NCBI GenBank assembly: GCA_041648735.1
Contig: JBAZOO010000006.1
Span: 55,208 to 119,207 of the forward strand
DNA length: 64,000 bases
From: JBAZOO01 sp041648735
GTDB lineage: Bacteria; Verrucomicrobiota; Lentisphaeria; Oligosphaerales; CAITYL01
Direction of reading: 5' to 3'
How positions within the stretch are numbered: position 1 is the stretch's first letter; every line of letters starts with the position of its first letter. Below, piece by piece: positions 34,102 through 42,943 of the stretch. A model generated the notes under the pieces. The model saw only the letters and a list, made by a program, of their open reading frames with translations. It was not told the origin of the DNA and did not search any database. The translations under genes were made by a program, and so were the position numbers.

Positions 34102-35877
34102 TCATTTGTCCATCTCGATTTTCTTCACGCTGACTTCCTTGAGGAAGATGTCGGGCAGCGGCCCTGGGGAGACCAGTACTAAGTGCGCGCCCCACTTGTT
34201 GATAAAACACGCGTCGCGCACGCGCCAGGTGTGCTCATGCCAGCCATCGCCGGCCGGAACCGTCCAAGGCTCGATGCCGTTCTTGAAATCCTTCAAGCCA
34301 TCCAGCGTTTCGTAGGTGAGCGAAATCTCCGCGGGCTTGTCCTTGGCGGCACGCCGGGCCACCACGGTGATGTCCAGCGTGCGGACGCCGAATGGGATGT
34401 AACGGGTGTCGGCGCGGAACGCAATGATCCCGTTGTCATGGTTCTTGGAAACGACGCGCCGGCAGGCGACACCATCCACTTCGGCGGGAACGGTGCAGCC
34501 GATTTGATCCGGACGCGGCAGGGTGATCTGCGTCAGCCCGTCGTCCCGGTTCGGCTCTCCCAGACGACAGTTGACCTGCGCTGCATTGGCATGATCTCCG
34601 TCCCACGGGTAGGGCTTGCCCAGGTTCGCCGCCGCCTGACTGGCCAGATCCGCCAAATCTCCGCGAATAAACATCGGGCTGTTGTTCAGGACAACTTCCT
34701 TGCCCGCGGCAAGCGGCGTCGCCTTTCCATCCAAGCCCACGATTTCCACATCCGCGGAAAATGTGGCTTTCTTTTCCTTATTCAGAGGCGCCCAGGCGAC
34801 GAGCACATTGCCGTTCTGCCCTTTGAACAGGAAACCATAGCCGCCCTGGCCAACGTCCAGCCAGCCCAGATATTTTGGTTCCGCGCCCAGCAACGCCGCC
34901 ATTGTCTGATACGCTTGATAGGACGGGCGTGGACTCCAGTCCGTGCGAATCAGATTGAAATCCTCGGGGCCGTAAGTCGGGCCGCGTACCTCGAACCAGA
35001 AGACGCGGCTGAATCCCTGTGCCAGTGAAAGGATGTAGGACTTGAGCAGGATGTCCGCCTGCCTGGCATCGGCCTTCGGTTCGGGCTTGGGGGGCGCGCC
35101 GGAGCCGACCTCGGTGATCCACAAGGGGGTGTTTGCATTCTGCTTGTTGGCCGCCAACATCTCGCGTGCCGTTCTGGCCAGGCCAAGGAAGCCCATTTCA
35201 TCGCCCATGCGCACCGCGTCAATGTTCTCATAGGGATGGACGCAGATGAAGTCGAAGTGGTTGGCGGCGCCGGCCTTGATGACAAGGTCGAGAAAACCGA
35301 TGTCGCTGCTGGCAACACTCATGCCGACCTGGGCGGTCGGATCGGCTTTTTTGGCCGCGTCATACGCCGCGACAACCAGGTCGGCGTAGTCTTTGACCTT
35401 GTTCTTGCCGACGTAGAAACTGCCGTTGAACTCGTTCCAGACCTCCCAATACTTGATGTCGCCCTTGTAGCGGCTGACGCTCGCCGAGACGTAGTCGCGC
35501 CAGTGCTGCATGTCCTTGATCGGGCCTTTGCGCGTGCCGCCGTCAGCCGAGGCCCACGGGGCGAAGTAGCACCAGCCGCCGATGAGGTGGAGATGGTTGG
35601 CGCGGGCGTTGGCCACGATCTTGTCCGTGCCTTCCCACTTCCACTCACCCTGCCTGGGCTGGACGGTCTGCCATTCTTCAAAGAGCCGCAGCCATTTCGC
35701 GCCGGCCTGCGACACCATCGGGTTGAATTTTGGATAGTCCTTCGCCCATTCCGCGCCGGAGCCGACGCCCCACGGGCTGGCATCATCGCGCGGATCGGGC
35801 GCGCCGGTGTCCGCTGCCCGCGCCGTCATGCTGACGAAGAGGATCAGGGACAAGATCGTTGTGATAGTCGCTTTCAT
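34102..35877 (-). CDS. Secreted clan GH-A glycoside hydrolase (paralogue 2)
   Basis: A 591-aa protein; residues 1-21 are a signal peptide (MKATITTILSLILFVSMTAR, AADTG). The acid/base Glu is E149 in KYWEVWNEFNG and the likely nucleophile is E256 in PLWITEVGSG. A beta-rich domain follows, ending in FLKEVSVKKIEMDK. It shares long stretches with its neighbour (for example GGTRKGPIKDM, ADLVVAAYDAAKKADPTAQV), so they are a tandem duplication. The signal-peptide coding sequence is closely related to those of unrelated genes at 55858, 56763 and 60990. Substrate unknown. Confidence 0.82.
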   Translation of the reverse strand: MKATITTILSLILFVSMTARAADTGAPDPRDDASPWGVGSGAEWAKDYPKFNPMVSQAGAKWLRLFEEWQTVQPRQGEWKWEGTDKIVANARANHLHLIGGWCYFAPWASADGGTRKGPIKDMQHWRDYVSASVSRYKGDIKYWEVWNEFNGSFYVGKNKVKDYADLVVAAYDAAKKADPTAQVGMSVASSDIGFLDLVIKAGAANHFDFICVHPYENIDAVRMGDEMGFLGLARTAREMLAANKQNANTPLWITEVGSGAPPKPEPKADARQADILLKSYILSLAQGFSRVFWFEVRGPTYGPEDFNLIRTDWSPRPSYQAYQTMAALLGAEPKYLGWLDVGQGGYGFLFKGQNGNVLVAWAPLNKEKKATFSADVEIVGLDGKATPLAAGKEVVLNNSPMFIRGDLADLASQAAANLGKPYPWDGDHANAAQVNCRLGEPNRDDGLTQITLPRPDQIGCTVPAEVDGVACRRVVSKNHDNGIIAFRADTRYIPFGVRTLDITVVARRAAKDKPAEISLTYETLDGLKDFKNGIEPWTVPAGDGWHEHTWRVRDACFINKWGAHLVLVSPGPLPDIFLKEVSVKKIEMDK

Positions 35878-36034
35878 GGCATGGTCTCCAGATGAAAAGG
35901 GATACTGATGATTTGCCGCCGGCGAACGTGTCGCCGATTATGAGGTTCTCCGCGGGTGCGTCCGTCGCCCTTGCCGCCGCGCCGGCGACCAGAACCAGGG
36001 ACAGGACTGTTGCGAGTCGCCTATTGGTTTTCAT
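35783..36034 (-). pseudogene. 5' fragment of a LamG-like-domain secreted protein
   Basis: From an ATG at 36034 the frame gives a signal peptide (MKTNRRLATVLSLVLVAGAA ARATDA) and then ENLIIGDTFAGGK. This matches the start of the LamG-like proteins in this island (for example LEIISDTFAGAKYANLSGR at the gene ending 41108). After about 45 codons the similarity ends, and the frame reads out of phase through the start of the neighbouring glycosidase. It is a truncated gene start. Confidence 0.6.
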
Positions 36035-36056
36035 GTTTTTGTGATGTCACGGAAGA

Positions 36057-36104
36057 ACTGACAGGAATTTTGATTTCAGGGGGCGGATCGGACGGGGGGA
36101 ATAA
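36057..36104 (-). repeat. 48-bp dispersed repeat, copy 1
   Basis: Starts ACTGACAGGAATTTTGATTT on the plus strand and ends CGGACGGGGGGAATAA. It lies directly after the stop of the prepilin-like gene. One of six same-orientation copies. Confidence 0.95.
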
Positions 36105-36106
36105 CG

Positions 36107-36922
36107 TCACAGCGGCCCCATCATCCCGTTGTTATCCCAGCCATACCGGAAGCCGTGGCGGTCGTTGCCAGAGGGGTTGTAATTTGACACGCCGCGCAGC
36201 CGCTGGCGGCCGCAGCTTTCGGCGTGGCCGTCCGCAAACCACGCATTGGCACGGTTCGCCGGGTGGGCCAGCCAGATCGCCCCGAACTGGCCGCCGCCCG
36301 ACCCGGTGGTGTAACCATCCATGCTAACCCCGTAGTGCCCCGGGGGATTCTTGGAATTAAGGAAAATCACGGGCGGTGTGGGCCAGGGAAAGCCCATGAA
36401 GGCGGTGTCGAGCAGAACCGCATAATCGCCCGGCTGCCACACGCCCGCGAGGCGGATGCCATGGAACTGGCCGCGAGCCACTGAACCCACCGGCGCCGTG
36501 GGATCCCAAGCCGCCTCGATGGTGCTGGCATTCCAGTGGCTGAAATCCACCAAGCCGCTGCAGTAGGTAGCCGGATACACGGCCCCATAGTATCCGCCGC
36601 TGTTCTTGGGGCAATGCTGCGCGGCGGTGCCCGGGGGGAGGTACTGGAAGTGCGAGTAATGCGCGCCGTCGCCATCGAGGAACCACGTCCACGGGGCACT
36701 CCAGTGGATGCTGGGGGAACCGCCCGTCGCCAGCACGCCGTCAAAATCACCCGCATAGGACAGCATGGCGATCCCGCACTGGCGCTGGTTGCCCAGGCAG
36801 AAGGCCGTCTTCGCGGCCTCCTTCGCCCGCTGCAAGGCCGGCAGCAGCAGCGCCGCCAGCACCGCAATGATGGCGATGACCACCAGCAACTCGATCAGCG
36901 TGAATGGGGTCTTGCGTTTCAT
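36107..36922 (-). CDS. Prepilin-type (type II secretion/pseudopilin-like) protein
   Basis: A 271-aa protein with a class III leader MKRKTPFTLIELLVVIAIIA followed by VLAALLLPALQRAKEAAKTA, where cleavage would occur before Phe of FTLIE. The large C-terminal part (FADGHAESCGRQRL near the end, typical H-x-G and W-F-A-D-G-H motif) is the form that is highly multiplied in Lentisphaerota, Verrucomicrobiota and Planctomycetota. Function in these phyla is unproven; surface or secretion-associated pseudopilins are assumed. ATG at 36922; the open frame reaches upstream through copy 2 of the 48-bp repeat. Confidence 0.88.
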   Translation of the reverse strand: MKRKTPFTLIELLVVIAIIAVLAALLLPALQRAKEAAKTAFCLGNQRQCGIAMLSYAGDFDGVLATGGSPSIHWSAPWTWFLDGDGAHYSHFQYLPPGTAAQHCPKNSGGYYGAVYPATYCSGLVDFSHWNASTIEAAWDPTAPVGSVARGQFHGIRLAGVWQPGDYAVLLDTAFMGFPWPTPPVIFLNSKNPPGHYGVSMDGYTTGSGGGQFGAIWLAHPANRANAWFADGHAESCGRQRLRGVSNYNPSGNDRHGFRYGWDNNGMMGPL

Positions 36923-36988
36923 GCTTTTTTCGTCCGCGAATGGGCGCGAAGGGTTGTCCACGGATTTCACGAATTTCCACGAAAACTG

Positions 36989-37036
36989 ACTGATCGGAAT
37001 TTTGATTTCAGGGGGCGGATCGGACGGGGGGAATAA
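36989..37036 (-). repeat. 48-bp dispersed repeat, copy 2
   Basis: Starts ACTGATCGGAATTTTGATTT on the plus strand. It abuts the stop codon of the sulfatase ending at 37038 and lies 67 bp upstream of the prepilin start. Confidence 0.95.
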
Positions 37037-37037
37037 A

Positions 37038-38555
37038 TTAACTGCCAGTGCAACTTGCAGGCCGCAACCTGCCAAAATCACGGAGGAGGTCGTCCGTGTA
37101 TTCCTTCATCCACGTGCTGAGGCTGCGCTGAAGTTCCGTGACGATCTCGGCGCAGGCGGGGTCGGCGATGCGGTTGGTGATTTCCCACGGATCGGCGCGC
37201 AGGTTGTAAAGTTCGTCGGTGCCGGAGGCATAGAAGACGTATTTCCAGTCACCTTTGCGAATCATGCGATGGGTGCAGAGGGCGGCGCTGGCGCTGAGGC
37301 CCTCGGAAACTACGCAGTCGCGCCACGGGGGGGTTTCGCGATGCAGCAAGGGGACGAGGGAGCGGCCATGGGCGGCCTCGGCGGTTTCACGCGGAAGACC
37401 GGCCAGATCGAGGATGGTGGAATGGATGTCGCATGTCTGGACGAGTTGCTGCACCTCGAAGCTCGCGGCGTCGCGCATGGCTGGCTTGACGAGAAGCGGA
37501 ATGTGAACCGTCTCTTCGTACAGGTGGTACGACTTGTTCTCGATACCGCCGTGGCAGCCCTGGGAATCGCCATGGTCGGTGGAGAAGATGATGACGGTGT
37601 CATCATAGAGCTCGCGCCGTTTCAGCTCCGCGATGAGCCTGCCCACCTGTGCGTCGATGGAACTCATGAACCCGTAGTAATGGCGCAGCGCGTCTTCCCA
37701 GTACCGCCATTTTTCATCGGGGCGGCGGAATACGTCGTGGAAGCCCGGCTTCGCGCTTCTGTCCTCGTGGAAATTCGGCCAGGGCGGGATGGGCGTTTCG
37801 CGGTAGAGTTCGAGAAATTCCGTTGGCGCAAAGAAAGGCTCGTGCGGTCCCCAGAAATGGAGTTGCATGCACCACGGCTGCGGGGTTTTGGCAAAATGGT
37901 CGAAACAATGGATGGCACGCTCAACGAGGAAATATTCGTTGGTCGATTCGATGGGAGAAACGACTTCGCCGGTCTGCGTATGATGGCCCTGGCGGCGCCC
38001 TTCCCGGCGGTCTTTCACATCGAAGGAAAGGCCGCGGGCAGCGAGGTAAGCCTTAAATTGCGGATAGTCGTAACCACCATCGCCATGCCCCGGGAAGTCG
38101 TCGCCATAATATCCGACATCGCTGGGAAGTCCGCTATATGAAGGGGCGATGTAGGGGAAATTTTGCCCCCATGAAGAAACGGCATCCAAACCTCCCTCGC
38201 CCAAATGCCACTTGCCGGTGTAGCCGATCGAATAACCGGCCTGCTGCAAGCGCCGGCTAAGCAGGGTCGGGCGATTGGGAAGTTCATGAACGAGGCATCC
38301 ACGCTGGTAGATATTCGTTTCCACGCCGTGAGCATGGGGATAGGATCCGGTCTGGAGGGAGGCGCGGGCCGGGCTGCAGACAGCGCAGACGGTGTAAGTG
38401 TTCTTGAAAATCGCGCTCTGCCGTGCAAGGGCATCCAGATGCGGAGTATGGCACAGTGTGCCCGGCGCATAACAAGAGAGGGTGTCAGCGCGCTGTTGGT
38501 CGGTCAGAATGAAAAGGATGTTAGGCGGGCGGCTGCTATTCATGGGATTTTTCAT
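37038..38555 (-). CDS. Sulfatase
   Basis: A 505-aa type I sulfatase. The formylglycine motif is CSPARASLQTG (Cys60), activated post-translationally by a formylglycine-generating enzyme or anSME that is not in this window. Metal ligands include D19 in ILTDQQRAD and the DHGDSQG block (IFSTDHGDSQGCHGGIENKS). The C-terminus follows the usual shape ending WKYVFYASGTDELYNLRADP. No signal peptide is evident (MKNPMNSSRPPNILFILTDQ), so it may act inside the cell or be exported in another way. Start 38555 or 38543; neither has a strong ribosome site. Copies 2 and 3 of the 48-bp repeat flank it. Confidence 0.9.
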   Translation of the reverse strand: MKNPMNSSRPPNILFILTDQQRADTLSCYAPGTLCHTPHLDALARQSAIFKNTYTVCAVCSPARASLQTGSYPHAHGVETNIYQRGCLVHELPNRPTLLSRRLQQAGYSIGYTGKWHLGEGGLDAVSSWGQNFPYIAPSYSGLPSDVGYYGDDFPGHGDGGYDYPQFKAYLAARGLSFDVKDRREGRRQGHHTQTGEVVSPIESTNEYFLVERAIHCFDHFAKTPQPWCMQLHFWGPHEPFFAPTEFLELYRETPIPPWPNFHEDRSAKPGFHDVFRRPDEKWRYWEDALRHYYGFMSSIDAQVGRLIAELKRRELYDDTVIIFSTDHGDSQGCHGGIENKSYHLYEETVHIPLLVKPAMRDAASFEVQQLVQTCDIHSTILDLAGLPRETAEAAHGRSLVPLLHRETPPWRDCVVSEGLSASAALCTHRMIRKGDWKYVFYASGTDELYNLRADPWEITNRIADPACAEIVTELQRSLSTWMKEYTDDLLRDFGRLRPASCTGS

Positions 38556-38589
38556 TCGCGATGCGACGACTGCCTGTATTGAGATGCTG

Positions 38590-38637
38590 ACTGATAGGAA
38601 TTTTGATTTCAGGGGGCGGATCGGACGGGGGGAATAA
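38590..38637 (-). repeat. 48-bp dispersed repeat, copy 3
   Basis: Lies 35 bp upstream of the sulfatase start. Its other end coincides with the left limit of the 1.06-kb PEP-CTERM duplication (38636). Confidence 0.95.
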
Positions 38638-39693
38638 GCTGGCAAAAGGCATCGGGGCAGCGTTGGCCGCCCCGATGCCGAGAGTTCAGCGCATCCGGTT
38701 ACGCCATTTTCCGCCGGCGTCGGGCCAGCAGGCCGACCGCGCCAAGGCCCAGCAGGCTGAGGCTGGCCGGTTCGGGGACGGCAACCAGTTGCAAGCCGTT
38801 TACCTGGCTGTTGGGCGCGCCTCCTGTGTGGAATGATTCCGTGATGACCAGAGCGCCCGATGCGTCCGAGGTCGCGTGGATGATGTCATAGTTTTGGGCC
38901 TGGATGAAGGTGCCCGTGTTGCTGGTGGTATTCGTAATGGTGATCGCTGAGCCCGACCCGGTGGTGACAGTGAAGATACCCCCGCCAGTGCCGTTACCAC
39001 CGTTCTCAGCGTACACATAGACATCGTACGCGGAGCTTGCCGCGAGTCCGCTAAGCGAAATCACTGGCAAATTTGTGCTGCCAGAGCTGTTCAACTGGCC
39101 GCCACTGAACAAGTTGTTTGCGGGCGTCGTGGGATTGCTGAAGGCTGCGGCATTGGCGGTAAAGCCAATCGTCACGCTGCTGCTGCTCCCATCGGAATAC
39201 TTCAAGGGCTGGCCGGTATTTCCCGTTGTGCCGCTGGTCGAAGATGTCGTGGCGGGGCCGGGGGCAGCGCCGTTCGCTGTGGTGAACACGTTCCACAGAG
39301 GCGTGGCCTGCGCATCACCGGTATAGACTCCCTGCGAACCCGTATAGCTCCCGGTGCCACCGTCGGTACGGAATTGGACATCCAGCACCATGGCCGCGTT
39401 GGCCGCGCCGGCCCAGCCGCCCGCCACGATGGCTGCCGCCGCTAGAACTGATTTTTGCAACCCTCGCATGAGACACTCCCTTTCTAACTTGGGATGGCGT
39501 CGGCCACAAAGCCACAATGGCGTTAGTCGCCCCGACACCCAATAAACAGAACATACCACGGATTTCCAGCCGGTCAATACCGTTTTTAAGTCAATCTTTA
39601 CTGCAAATGCCGCACGGGGATGGCCCCACGTTACAATCAGCTCTGACGAATTCCGTCCGGGCTTGCCGCGGCCGCCGGGCCGCACGGCGGGTT
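38636..39693. repeat. 1058-bp direct repeat, copy 1 (PEP-CTERM segment)
   Basis: Aligns with 62128-63185 at a constant offset of 23492 bp at both ends and at the gene start and stop, so net indels are absent. Ends at CACGGCGGGTT, exactly where 48-bp repeat copy 4 begins. Confidence 0.92.
38699..39469 (-). CDS. PEP-CTERM exosortase-target protein, copy 1
   Basis: A 256-aa protein with a signal peptide (MRGLQKSVLAAAAIVAGGWA GAANA) and a C-terminal sorting signal VPEPASLSLLGLGAVGLLAR followed by RRRRK. This is the PEP-CTERM layout cut by exosortase and linked to extracellular polymer. The middle is a Thr/Ser/Gly-rich beta domain (TTSSTSGTTGNTGQPL, LPVISLSGLAASSAYDVYVY) with no catalytic motif. 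No exosortase gene is in the window. The ATG at 39469 has GGGAG upstream. Nearly identical to the gene at 62191-62961. Confidence 0.9.
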   Translation of the reverse strand: MRGLQKSVLAAAAIVAGGWAGAANAAMVLDVQFRTDGGTGSYTGSQGVYTGDAQATPLWNVFTTANGAAPGPATTSSTSGTTGNTGQPLKYSDGSSSSVTIGFTANAAAFSNPTTPANNLFSGGQLNSSGSTNLPVISLSGLAASSAYDVYVYAENGGNGTGGGIFTVTTGSGSAITITNTTSNTGTFIQAQNYDIIHATSDASGALVITESFHTGGAPNSQVNGLQLVAVPEPASLSLLGLGAVGLLARRRRKMA

Positions 39694-39741
39694 ACTGATA
39701 GGAATTTTGATTTCAGGGGGCGGATCGGACGGGGGGAATAA
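39694..39741 (-). repeat. 48-bp dispersed repeat, copy 4
   Basis: Placed exactly between the end of the PEP-CTERM duplication (39693) and a truncated esterase start (39742). Confidence 0.95.
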
Positions 39742-39797
39742 CCCTGCTTTGGGAAGGGCGTGATATCAACAAGCTTCATTACAGTCCGATCTTTCAT
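39742..39797 (-). pseudogene. 5' fragment of the SGNH-like esterase gene (first copy)
   Basis: Encodes MKDRTVMKLVDITPFPKQG, the first 19 residues of the protein at 40204-41079, then runs straight into the 48-bp repeat. A truncated gene start. Confidence 0.85.
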
Positions 39798-39824
39798 GGT
39801 GGTAGTATTTACTTACAGAGCCTA

Positions 39825-40205
39825 CTATGGTCTCGTTTCGCTGTCGTCGCTGGATCGCCCGGTCACCCCGCTGAGCGGGTGGTGAATGACGGCATCCCAG
39901 GCCAGTTCCTGCAGCAGACGGTTCAAGGCCGCGATGTCCTTCTCGGCAACCCGAGGCATCTTCATTTCGTCGAGAACCGGCAAGCCCACCGGGTTGCGAT
40001 GATAGATCACGGCATAATGACAGTACGCGGTCAGAGCTTGCAGAACCGGTTTCGGATGCCCGCCGCCATCGGCAAAGAGATCGGACTGCTTCTCGATGCC
40101 GGGCGCCTGGCCGGCGATGATCTTCTCGCGCAGGGCAATGACGGCCTGCGCCACGGGCACGACGGACACGACTTGTTTGCCGAGTTTCTTGTTCGCGGCA
40201 CGCTC
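39825..40205 (-). pseudogene. 3' fragment of an SGNH-like gene
   Basis: The minus-strand frame matches the last third of the 302-aa protein at 43956-44864: VPVAQAVIALREKIIAGQAP, GIEKQSDLFADGGGHPKPVL, ending HPLSGVTGRSSDDSETRP. Similarity stops at about 40205, where the unrelated esterase gene ends. It has lost its signal peptide and N-terminal half, so it is a relic. Confidence 0.85.
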
Positions 40206-41079
40206 ATTTGTTCTGCTTTCCGCTTAGCCAGGGGATGGCAGTGCTGTCGTGGACCAACAAATCGTGCCAACACCCGTAAGCGAAAGCTTTACCGGCTTCG
40301 CTCGGATGCACGCCATCCGCTTCGAATCGCTCCTTCGGCGGGTTGTTCTCCCAGATGTAACCGCCCCACGCCACCCACGGGGCTTTGCGATTCAGACCGG
40401 CGTAAGCCAACTCCGGGTCGCCGTTGATTTGGTCTTCGATAATTCCTTTGAACGCAAACGCTTCCTCCCAGACCATCGGTTCCAAGCCTGAGTTGCCCCG
40501 CCAGGTGTCGCAGCCCAAGTAGGCCAGCTTGAGTTGCGGACAGGCCCTGGCAAATCCCTGGAGAATGGCTTTCAAATCCTCTTTCAATGCTTTGGTCCGT
40601 TCCTCCAACGACATCTGGAGGACATCAGGGGTGATGCGAGCGGTATTATCCCGGTTGGAGTTGTGGAGCGAGGTGAGCAGGAAGAGGACTTGGGCCTCCT
40701 GGCGCGCGCCCCTGGGACCCGGCGCGCAGCATTCGGCGGCCCAATCACGACTCATCTTTCCGCCCTCACAGATGTTGAGCAGCTCCACTTCTTTTCTGAC
40801 GTGCCGCTTCCCTTGCTCCCCGGCCAGATAGGCAGCGTAGGCGCTGAAGTAGGCTTTCGGATTGGAATGCCCGGCTACCAGGATGGAAATCCTGCCGGTT
40901 TTGGCGTCGGGCACGATGCTCGCCGCCAGCTCTTCGCCGGCCTTGCGATGAGTGGCCGGCATGTCGTTCCTGCCGTCCGGATAAAGCCCGCATTCGTATT
41001 TCTTAGCGTCCCGTTCGTAAAAGCCCTGCTTTGGGAAAGGCGTGATATCCACAAGCTTCATTACAGTTCTATCTTTCAT
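40204..41079 (-). CDS. Putative SGNH-type esterase, cytoplasmic-looking
   Basis: A 291-aa protein of no clearly recognised family. Suggestive motifs are ISILVAGHSNPKAYFSAYAA (a possible nucleophile Ser after GH), YIWENNPP, and FEADGVHPSEAGKAFAYGCW, whose DxxH is the usual Asp-His end of SGNH hydrolases. The start MKDRTVMKLVDITPFPKQGF has no signal peptide and no ribosome site, and the same first 19 codons recur twice as isolated fragments, so the 5' end may be the product of recombination. Translation could also begin at the second Met (41061). It follows the multidomain gene at 41108-42943 with a 28-bp gap containing an inverted repeat. Confidence 0.6.
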   Translation of the reverse strand: MKDRTVMKLVDITPFPKQGFYERDAKKYECGLYPDGRNDMPATHRKAGEELAASIVPDAKTGRISILVAGHSNPKAYFSAYAAYLAGEQGKRHVRKEVELLNICEGGKMSRDWAAECCAPGPRGARQEAQVLFLLTSLHNSNRDNTARITPDVLQMSLEERTKALKEDLKAILQGFARACPQLKLAYLGCDTWRGNSGLEPMVWEEAFAFKGIIEDQINGDPELAYAGLNRKAPWVAWGGYIWENNPPKERFEADGVHPSEAGKAFAYGCWHDLLVHDSTAIPWLSGKQNK

Positions 41080-41083
41080 GGTG

Positions 41084-41099
41084 GTAGGTAGTTACCTAC
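41084..41099. promoter_or_regulatory. Intercistronic inverted repeat
   Basis: GTAGGTA and TACCTAC around 2 bp, between the stop of one gene and the ATG of the next. The same site recurs at 43932-43947 and, degraded, near 39803. Could be an operator or RNA hairpin; function unknown. Confidence 0.4.
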
Positions 41100-41107
41100 A
41101 GAGCCTA

Positions 41108-42943
41108 CTATGGTCTCGTTTCGCTAGCGTCGCTGGATCGCCCGGTCACCCCGCTGAGCGGATGGTGAATAACGGCATCCCAGGCCAATTCTTGCAGCAG
41201 ACGGTTCAATTCTTCAGCATTTTTTCCGGTACCTAACTCCTTCGGAATGGCCAACCCGAGGGGAGTGCGTCCATAAACCACCGCGAAATGGCAGTAGGCG
41301 GCCAGCGCGGCAATGGCAGCTTTGGGGTGCCCCAGGCCATCGGAAAACAGGTCCGACTGTTTGGTGATTCCAGGTGCCTCACCGGCAACGACTTTCTCGC
41401 GCAAGGCAATGATGGCCTGTCCGACGGGCACGACATAGACCACCGGCTTACCCAGCCTGGCGTTCAGGGCGCGGATGTAATCATCACACTCCTTAAAATA
41501 GGGGGCGTGCAACTTTCTCAAATAGTCAATGGTTGAATTGTCGAAATCCGCAATGGAATGCGATCCACCCGGAGGCTTGGGCCAGTCCATCGAATCGAAC
41601 GGAATCCAGAATTCCTGATAGGTTTCGCGAAAGTCGGGATTGTTGGCCAGACCCAGCTCGGCAAATTTTGTGATCCCCGCATCCGGATGATGCATGCCAT
41701 CGACGGTCATCACATCCACTTGGCCATTGCGCAGGGCTTCCTGAACATTTGGAAAGCCCCAATGTTGAATGACGTAAGAGCCGCCGACTAGCGATCCTGG
41801 GATGACTTGGTGCCCCTTTATGCCCGCGGATTCGGCGACGTTCTTTAACCAGCTGGACATCCAGGCGTGAAAGCTGTTGCCGCATGTCATGACCCGCAAG
41901 CCCGGATTCTCCTCCGGGGTTGCGTCAGCTTCTTTGGAAAAGTCGCTGGTCCCACCCGCAGTGGTTACTTTTACCTTGTAACGGTAGGCAGTATCGTTGG
42001 TCAGCCCCTTGTCGGTGTAGGTAGGTGTTGTGATGGCGCTGGCAATCGGCTCCCACGTTGCCAATTCATCCGGGACGGGATTGGCCTCATTCATGCAGCG
42101 ATAGACATCACATTTGCCGGCCGCTTTCCAACTTAAGATCACCTCATTCTTACCCGCCCGCGCCCAGAGTGCCGGCACCGCCGGCGCGACCAGCGGCTTG
42201 GTATCTGCCACCACCCTGAAATTCCCCACGCAGGAAGCCGTATTCCGGTCGCCTGCCGGAATGGTGACGCCCGCGTAGACCGTTGCGGCATCGGTGAACG
42301 CTCGAGTGCTTAACGCGGAATAATCACTGGTGCTGCCTTGCAAACTCACGTTGGTGATGGACCCGAGAGAGGTGTCCACATCGTAAGATAGATGATGGAC
42401 TTCCTTGCGGTCGAACGCGCCGGTGTATTTCACGCTGTTGGCCGGAAATCCATTCTGGTAAAGAATCAGCGTTCCATCCGTGGTAAGGCTTAGGCCGGTA
42501 AAAGAATACTGGTTGGAAGAATCGTTGACCGGCGCAACCGGGGGCGCTGGGAAAAATCCCAGCGCAGGCTGTGTGCCGGTGCCCCCGGAGACGAAGTCAG
42601 CGGAAATACTTAGCCGTTGCGGCTTGGTATAGGCGCCTTGGCTGGCCAGCGGAACCGCGATCGCCGCGCCAAACGTGGCATCTCTGGGACATGACAGCCC
42701 GGCCACCGGGATCGCGTTGCCAGCGGCTGGACTAAGCATCAGGTTGGCTCGTCCGCATGTTTTCCAAGTGCCACCGGGAAGGTTGGCCTTGTCCGGCGCT
42801 CGGCCGGAAAGATTGGCATACTTCGCGCCGGCAAAGGTATCGCTGATGATTTCCAGCGGCTCAACCGCCGCCGCCCGCGCCCTCATCCCGACGAGCAGTA
42901 GCAACGCCAGCATCAGGGTCGTTATTTTTGTCACGGCTTTCAT
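41108..42943 (-). CDS. Secreted LamG-like / FN3 / SGNH-like multidomain protein
   Basis: A 611-aa protein: signal peptide 1-24 (MKAVTKITTLMLALLLLVGM RARA), a LamG-like beta-sandwich at about 30-235 (IISDTFAGAKYANLSGR...LSYDVDTSLGSITNVSL), a fibronectin type III-like module at about 245-342 (PAVPALWARAGKNEVILSWK, DTAYRYKVKVTTAGGTSDFS), and an SGNH-like C-terminal domain (GLRVMTCGNSFHAWMSSWLK...SDLFSDGLGHPKAAIAALAA). The last domain also exists alone at 43956 and 44915, and the first at 61028. The ATG overlaps the upstream CE6-like stop (ATGA). Probably a carbohydrate-binding esterase. All catalytic assignments are inferred from motif positions. Confidence 0.75.
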   Translation of the reverse strand: MKAVTKITTLMLALLLLVGMRARAAAVEPLEIISDTFAGAKYANLSGRAPDKANLPGGTWKTCGRANLMLSPAAGNAIPVAGLSCPRDATFGAAIAVPLASQGAYTKPQRLSISADFVSGGTGTQPALGFFPAPPVAPVNDSSNQYSFTGLSLTTDGTLILYQNGFPANSVKYTGAFDRKEVHHLSYDVDTSLGSITNVSLQGSTSDYSALSTRAFTDAATVYAGVTIPAGDRNTASCVGNFRVVADTKPLVAPAVPALWARAGKNEVILSWKAAGKCDVYRCMNEANPVPDELATWEPIASAITTPTYTDKGLTNDTAYRYKVKVTTAGGTSDFSKEADATPEENPGLRVMTCGNSFHAWMSSWLKNVAESAGIKGHQVIPGSLVGGSYVIQHWGFPNVQEALRNGQVDVMTVDGMHHPDAGITKFAELGLANNPDFRETYQEFWIPFDSMDWPKPPGGSHSIADFDNSTIDYLRKLHAPYFKECDDYIRALNARLGKPVVYVVPVGQAIIALREKVVAGEAPGITKQSDLFSDGLGHPKAAIAALAAYCHFAVVYGRTPLGLAIPKELGTGKNAEELNRLLQELAWDAVIHHPLSGVTGRSSDASETRP

